A stretch of DNA of 64,000 nt, taken from Pelodera strongyloides. Lineage: Eukaryota; Nematoda; Chromadorea; Rhabditida; Rhabditidae. Numbering within the stretch: the first letter of the stretch is position 1; each line of letters begins with the position of its first letter. Of the stretch, positions 59,301 to 64,000 are shown piece after piece. The notes under the pieces were generated by a model. That model worked only from the letters and a program-made list of their open reading frames with translations, was not told the origin of the DNA and made no database searches. The stretch lies in assembly GCA_036852015.1 (NCBI GenBank), contig JAANDG010000588.1, forward strand, positions 1 to 64,000, read 5' to 3'. The translations under genes and the position numbers were made by a program.

Positions 59301-61462
59301 ATTCACTCACTGACCTGCATATTCTGTCTATTGAAGCGATCGGGGATAAACTTTCCCTCCTGATCACGGATTATGCCAGCTGGGTCGACAAGCACCTAGA
59401 AATGAACTCGGATCATCAAAGGCCATATTCACCACTACGATACTCCCTGGGGAAAGAAAGTAGCATTCTGATACGAGACACGCAGAGAAAAAGACGGGGA
59501 ATTCCTCTTGGGCGAATGAGTGGTGAATATGGCATCAGATTTCAGATCCTAATTCCTAATTAATCCTCCATCCTCACAAAACCGTTTATAAATCTCTTTT
59601 TGACACTGTCCTGACCAAATTACTGATCACTGCACAATGAAACATCCCATGTGCATATCTGTAGCTAACTCTCGGCGTGAGTACGTATATTAGTAAAGAC
59701 TGAATTAATACAGAATATTATTAAAGTTAAATAAACAAACCCTTCTCCCGAGTGCCTTCTGCAGTCGAGGCAGCATGTGATGTCTCACTTTCCTTGCGGC
59801 ATCTTTCCTCTCAAAGTTCACGTACGCAAGTCGGTCGTCATCGCCGGGGTTACGCACAACTTTTACCTAAGAATATAGATGTGTGTTCTTCACAGGGACA
59901 TTACAGTAAAGAAGAAGACAAGTACACCCCTAGGGCGCATTCACACTTTTACATTATGTGCGTTTCCAAGTATGGCCCATTTTCCTTCCAAGTATCGAAA
60001 ATTTACCGTATCTTGGCACTATTACACGAGAATATCTACAGGTAGTTTTTACGACCGATCGCACGGGACCATTTGTTCAACAAAAATGTCTTTGATGGCG
60101 GATTTTCTATAGTGCGGATGTGTCAAAATTACGCAAAATTACGGTAGATTGGCACATTATTTTGCAATTGATACTTGTATTTCGGAAGGAAAACGCGCGG
60201 TTTTTGGCATATATGGATCGAAACCCCATTACTATCACAAACACAAATGGAAGCGAATCAGGGGTATTGGTTGGTGCGTTGAAACACGCACGAACCACCT
60301 CTGGATTGGTTTTGACCACCTCCGGAAGCAATTAGAAATTTATATATTTGAAACATTGTTTTATTAACAACGGTCTATCACTAAGCTAAGGCTACCACCT
60401 CCATTTACCACGGAATTTATACCCTGGAAGCGAATCTATAGCGGCGGAGGTGATTCCTTACAACTATCATACAATGACTGAAACATTACACTTTCATATT
60501 GATGAACAGCACACAACACACAAATACAAACGCCAGAGTCACGGTCATGAGTACGTGCAAGAAAAACAACAATTATCCGGCTAGTGGCTTGAGTATTATA
60601 ACAATAATGAATAAGTACAATTTTAGTCAACACACCTCAAATGATCCAAACTTCTTGAATTCCTGATAGAGAATCTCCTTAATCTCGTCCCGTTCCAAGT
60701 TTTTGTCCATTTGAGAGATACGTAGATTCAGGTACTCGTCCGGAGACTGGCTTCCGAAGCGCTCACGGTAGAATGAAGAAAGCGCATCACCAGTTTCCTC
60801 ATACCTAGAAGCAAGACTTATTGATTCGTCATACTTGGTGGGGTGGGGTTTCCAACTCTAAAAATCTACCATATTTTGGAACTAAACGAGAATATTTTTT
60901 ATAATTTTTCACAGTAAATATTCACGTTTAGTTACAAAATACGGTAGAATTGGCAGAAACGCGCAGGTTTTTTGGCATACTTGGAAAACCATTATGGTAT
61001 TGCCTTTGCTCTTTTTAAACCGTAATGAATATATTTAGATGAACGGTTCCTGCAGATGCACAGAGAAATCTCTGCAAGTAGTTGCAAACTAGGCAAAAAA
61101 GCAAAATACTCCATCTACTACTCAATTACTCAAACAAACAATGCAATGATTTTGTAAGGCTTAAATCGCGTAAAGGCAAGCCCCTTTGGAAATTTGCAAT
61201 GATAAGCAAAATCCTATGTATCCTATGCAAATTTTGCCTTGGAAGATCGTACAAAATTAGCATAGGATACATAGGATTTGCTTATCATATGCAAATTTTC
61301 CAAAGGGGCTGATTTTGTAACGCTTAAATCGCGTAAAGGCAATGCCCTCGAACAAATATAAATGAACATGAGTGGTGGACGCACAACTGTCATTTGCTTC
61401 CGTTACCTGTTCGTTGGACGACCACGTTCACGTTCCAAGCTTCCCGAGGAGTAGCGACTCAT
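53350..61462 (-). CDS. rbm15: RBM15/Spenito-like RNA-binding protein (three RRMs and a SPOC domain)
   Basis: Split-ends-family nuclear RNA-binding protein; relatives act in RNA processing and m6A-writer recruitment, with SPOC as a protein-docking domain. Exons from 5' to 3' on the minus strand: 61462-61407, 60804-60636, 59866-59741, 59395-59315, 58968-58880, 58562-58478, 58013-57927, 57662-57567, 57225-57121, 56961-56846, 56512-56365, 56057-55936, 55635-55557, 53831-53740, 53436-53350. The product starts MSRYSSGSLERERGRP. RRM1 follows (DEYLNLRISQMDKN, LAYVNFERKDAARK), then an Arg-rich linker, RRM2 (RTLFVGNMPVDIRENEIRR, AAYAFVLF, KIGYGK), RRM3 (RRLWVGGLGPWCTSDDLTKE, HAFILFADTSAASDA) and SPOC (FAHTWQGH, EYSVRLYRVAGSEKM, YIFPHSEMTSTLMQHFA, APYLLFILGPKP). 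About 512 residues, much shorter than human RBM15 because the linker between RRM3 and SPOC is brief. One junction (55557 to 53831) is a base out of phase. Confidence 0.94.
54370..54480. repeat. GC-rich CCCCTAGCACCGCCCG array in an RBM15-like gene intron
   Basis: Imperfect direct repeats of GCCCCTAGCACCGCCCG inside otherwise AT-rich DNA; related to the hairpin at 55362-55465. Confidence 0.7.
55362..55465. repeat. GC-rich hairpin in an RBM15-like gene intron
   Basis: GGCTACCCGCCCCTAGCG and CGCTAGGGGCGGGTAGCC are exact inverted forms around a short centre. The region is far richer in G+C than its surroundings. Confidence 0.8.
58031..58167. mobile_element. MITE with GGCCATATTCGCCACTC ends, copy 1
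   Basis: GAGGCCATATTCGCCACTC and GAGTGGTTAATATGGCCCC face each other. Inner arms hold CCCCATGGGGAATTCCCC and GGGAATATTTCCCC. In an RBM15-like gene intron. Confidence 0.8.
58606..58772. mobile_element. Inverted-repeat element, RBM15-like gene intron copy
   Basis: TAAAGCGAAATACCAGCCGG at the left, ACCGGCCGGTATTTCGCTT at the right, with TTGAAACGCAT and ATGCGTCTCAAA just inside. No ORF. Confidence 0.85.
59415..59538. mobile_element. MITE with GGCCATATTCACCACTA ends, copy 2
   Basis: AAAGGCCATATTCACCACTA and TGAGTGGTGAATATGGCATC are inverted. The interior shares GACACGCAGAGAAAAAGACG with the other copy (reverse-complemented). It also lies in an RBM15-like gene intron. Confidence 0.8.
60866..60953. 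repeat. Short foldback element
   Basis: CTACCATATTTTGGAACTAA plus ACGAGAATAT pairs with ATATTCACG plus TTTAGTTACAAAATACGGTAG. It is in an RBM15-like gene intron. Confidence 0.8.
61160..61316. mobile_element. Palindromic MITE, copy 3 (first intron of the RBM15-like gene)
   Basis: Inner arms AATCCTATGTATCCTATGC and GCATAGGATACATAGGATTT are conserved, but the outer ends read differently (TTAAATCGCGTAAAGGCAAG) and are repeated directly on both sides, at about 61159 and 61324. Confidence 0.85.
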
Positions 61463-61470
61463 TCTGAACA
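61463..61470 (-). promoter_or_regulatory. Possible spliced-leader trans-splice acceptor of the RBM15-like gene
   Basis: Reading the minus strand, TTTGTTCAG is followed by a single A and then the start ATG. A TTTNCAG-type acceptor directly before the first codon is the usual nematode trans-splice site. It could also be a cis-splice site for a 5' UTR exon. Confidence 0.45.
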
Positions 61471-62467
61471 AACTATTACTCTGAACAACTGAAGATACTA
61501 TGGAAATGTTTGCTACCTCGTTTCTTTCAGTCCAAAGTTAGAAAGAAGATCAAGACCGCGTCATCGCTTAAAAGAAACAAAACCTACAGAATAAAAACTT
61601 ACTTATTGGTAGAAAATAATGAACAGAAATATGTGGAATTCTAATCAAACAGGGAATAGTGGCAATACGATCAATGTAGTTTATCATTTCTCAATTTTTG
61701 TTTGATCGATTCTCGATTCTCAGCTTCACTGCTTAAATTCGCTGCCGAATGGGGAACCAAAATACAGTAGTTTAAAAGTAAGAAGTGAAATACCGCTGTA
61801 AATAGAGTGAAAATACAAAATATGAAACCTTGGGTTAATCAATGTTACAGGATTGTTACTGTTTAGACCACATAGCAGATTGTCGATAGCCTAGCGCTTA
61901 CTTGTTCAAATACGCGTGTTTTTTTGTGTGAGACTGAATTCATCAGTCACACGCGCGATCAAATGAGAACTTTAGGGCATAGATAACTAAAAATAGTCAA
62001 AGCGCCGTCATTATATTCTCCTTAATAGCCCAGTAACCGTCTTCTAGACAAGTATTTAGTATCAATACCACCCAGTGTAGCCTGTTTACCAGAAACAAAC
62101 GAATGAAATGAATATTTTTAGCAGATTGTTTGAAGCCGTCGAAAATTAGCAGGTATCCTGTTAGACAGCAGTATACCTTCCGCTGTAGGAGTGTACATAG
62201 TGGAATTAACAAGAAATCTAAGAAAAGTATAAAACAGATCAACAGCAAATCCGATAGATTCAATGCAGATGGCGATGAAGTTGCCACACCGACTTTGGTT
62301 GTTGGGCTGTCGCGTGGCGAAAAAGGCGGTACCAGAAACCGCGCGTTCGCTGGTTTTTTATGAACTCCACAGTACGTATTTTATCTCAACCGTGCATACA
62401 TACAGTACCACAGAGGAGTAGGTGAAAAGACCCCGATGTATAATATTACGTCTCAAAACGTACCCGA

Positions 62468-62570
62468 TCACAAATAATCCGGCACATTCCAGGAACATGT
62501 CTTGTCAAAAAAACTGATATATGCTAGTTTATTTTTCAAAAACTCCGATATGTGCCGGATTATTTAAAAC
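62468..62570. repeat. Hairpin with AATAATCCGGCACAT arms
   Basis: AATAATCCGGCACAT at the left and ATGTGCCGGATTATT at the right, about 70 bases apart; a third partial copy ATGTGCCGACC follows at about 62585. Confidence 0.75.
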
Positions 62571-62924
62571 AAAAAACACCCAATATGTGCCGACCACGGC
62601 CCGATTATTTATGGGAAGTGATCAAAAACAATATGGTTTCTTTTTTCTATAATCGGGGGTTTTGCAATATTTTTCCTTCTTTTATATCGGGGTTTTCAAT
62701 GTTCCCTGATACGGAATACGGTATCTATTTACTCGTTTTTTGTTCGTGTTCGGCCGACCGCCAGCAAAAAATTGTCTTAGCGAACCCACTGGCAAAAATG
62801 GTATCCTGGATTGAAGCTGGCAAACGCGCCTAGCGAAAATATACTGTGGAAAGGAGAGTAAATAGAGTGCGCAGTTAAAATATATATAATTTGACTTATC
62901 CCTCTTTTCCTAGATAACCGTAAG

Positions 62925-63000
62925 TGCGTTATGGCCAAGTGGTCTGAGGCGATAAATCGCTGAATGGGAGTCAGGGGCAAGTCGAATCCATTCATGTGGT
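62925..63000 (+). repeat. tRNA-like sequence (probable SINE or pseudo-tRNA)
   Basis: TGGCCAAGTGGTCTGAGGCG is a good A-box and D-arm of Leu/Ser tRNA type, and GGCAAGTCGAATCC resembles a B-box. The anticodon arm (GCGATAAATCGC) has too small a loop and the acceptor ends do not pair well, so it is unlikely to be a working tRNA gene. Confidence 0.5.
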
Positions 63001-63370
63001 TACATCTTGAAAGGTTGAATATTGAATATTTTTTATATCATTAAAAGAGCGCAACGCCGTGAAAAAGAAAAATCAAAGTAGAAAAAGCAATGATATAGAT
63101 ACTTGGATATAATTTACACCAACAGTATATAGATTGTAGCAAGTTTAATAAAGAAAACGATGATGATAGCAAATCAAAGAATTCATATTCATATTGTCTT
63201 CAGTTGAAATTCTGTGTTGAAAAATACTGTATATTTTGTCGTAGTGAGCAAATTAGCGAAACACCTGCTGGACCGAAACACCGAAACACCATTTGTAATT
63301 GGCGATCTGCTGTGCGGGTGTTGATGCTGGCAAACCCGCCTAGCGCAAATATAATACTGGGGAAAGCATA

Positions 63371-63443
63371 GAGCGCCTACATGGCTCAGGCGTTCTCTCT
63401 CTCACCCCTACGACCCGGGTTCGAATCTGCTACCATCTTGCAC
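63371..63443 (+). repeat. tRNA-like sequence, second element
   Basis: ATGGCTCAGGCGTTC (A-box-like) and CCGGGTTCGAATCTGC (strong B-box) are spaced as in a tRNA. It follows the same GCTGGCAAAC...CGCCTAGCG segment that precedes the tRNA-like stretch near 62925. No clean cloverleaf. Confidence 0.5.
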
Positions 63444-64000
63444 ACATGCCACGGCGTCGGGAAAAGTATAGGACGGACGTTTCGCTATGTAATCTTCTGT
63501 ATGGGTCAGACTTCTAATCTGGACTTCGAGAGCAAACGGGACCCTGGATTCTTGCTCTACATGAGTCTAATAAGTGTATTGTAGCCTCATAACACTTCTG
63601 CGCATAACACTTCAGTTGGTTTATCTCGAGCAAGTTTTCTCGAGGGTCACCTCAGTGTTAGAACACCGCCTAAACAGATTTAAATGGTGTCCAAAATGCT
63701 ACAAAATACAAGTTGAACGGAGATACGGTTTTTGAACGTTGAAATTTGATGCATCTTAAGTCGTTTGCATTCAATAAGTGAATATCGCAGTTTTCGTCAT
63801 TTGTAGTGCGCGTACCTTTCAGCAATGCCGGCAAATTTTCTCCGGTCGTGACTCCGAATAAAAATATTTAACCGCAACGCAAACGCCGCTCGCGGCAAAA
63901 TAAATTGATTCACCGCCGCAACGCAATAGAAAAATTCGAACGCTACGGTCAGATTACTGTAACGTCAGTCATACTGGTTGTAAACCTGTAGTAAGTTATA

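Larger units (their letters stand above)
61463..64000. other. Region upstream of the RBM15-like gene, repeats only
   Basis: No coding exon was recognised on either strand. It contains a hairpin with AATAATCCGGCACAT ends (62468-62570), a duplicated segment beginning GCTGGCAAAC (about 62815 and 63324), each copy followed by a tRNA-like stretch, and A+T-rich DNA. The promoter of the minus-strand gene should lie just above 61470. Confidence 0.5.

Overview
The window looks like nuclear DNA of a nematode, probably a chromadorean but not C. elegans. The genes are intron-rich, with small exons. The 3' splice sites are short and mostly follow the worm pattern TTTTCAG or TTTTAG. The protein set is that of a ciliated sensory metazoan. 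I found no bacterial operon, CRISPR array or plasmid feature. Species is not determinable by eye.

Layout. (1) 304-18347, plus strand: an IFT122 (DAF-10 type) IFT-A subunit gene, missing its 5' end, with repeat-filled introns. (2) 20001-29953, plus: receptor-type guanylate cyclase A, with 29 exons that join in frame to 1150 residues. (3) 32035-43150, plus: paralogue B, with the same 29 exons and intron phases. It carries two single-base frame breaks and one lost splice acceptor in this sequence, and a degenerate CR1-like LINE in one intron. (4) 45325-about 52354, plus: a bestrophin-family anion channel with a clear core and an unresolved C-terminal tail. (5) 61462-53350, minus: an RBM15/Spenito-like protein with three RRMs and a SPOC domain, complete from ATG to stop.

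The genes fit a sensory-cilium theme. IFT122 is needed for retrograde ciliary transport, and nematode receptor guanylate cyclases usually act in sensory cilia making cGMP. Bestrophins are Ca2+-gated anion channels. The RBM15-like gene is a general RNA-processing factor. Joint regulation is only an inference.

Introns and intergenic DNA are packed with non-autonomous inverted-repeat elements (at least nine families with internal copies), a 1.57 kb imperfect palindrome, a roughly 85 bp higher-order minisatellite inside an IFT122 intron, a second minisatellite in a bestrophin intron, GA/CT microsatellites and tRNA-like fragments. Exon-phase arithmetic reveals scattered exons that are exactly one base too long or too short. 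Residual assembly indels are the simplest reading, although paralogue B may be genuinely decaying. I did not find a clearly novel multi-gene system; the most unusual material is the repeat landscape and the mosaic A/B cyclase pair.
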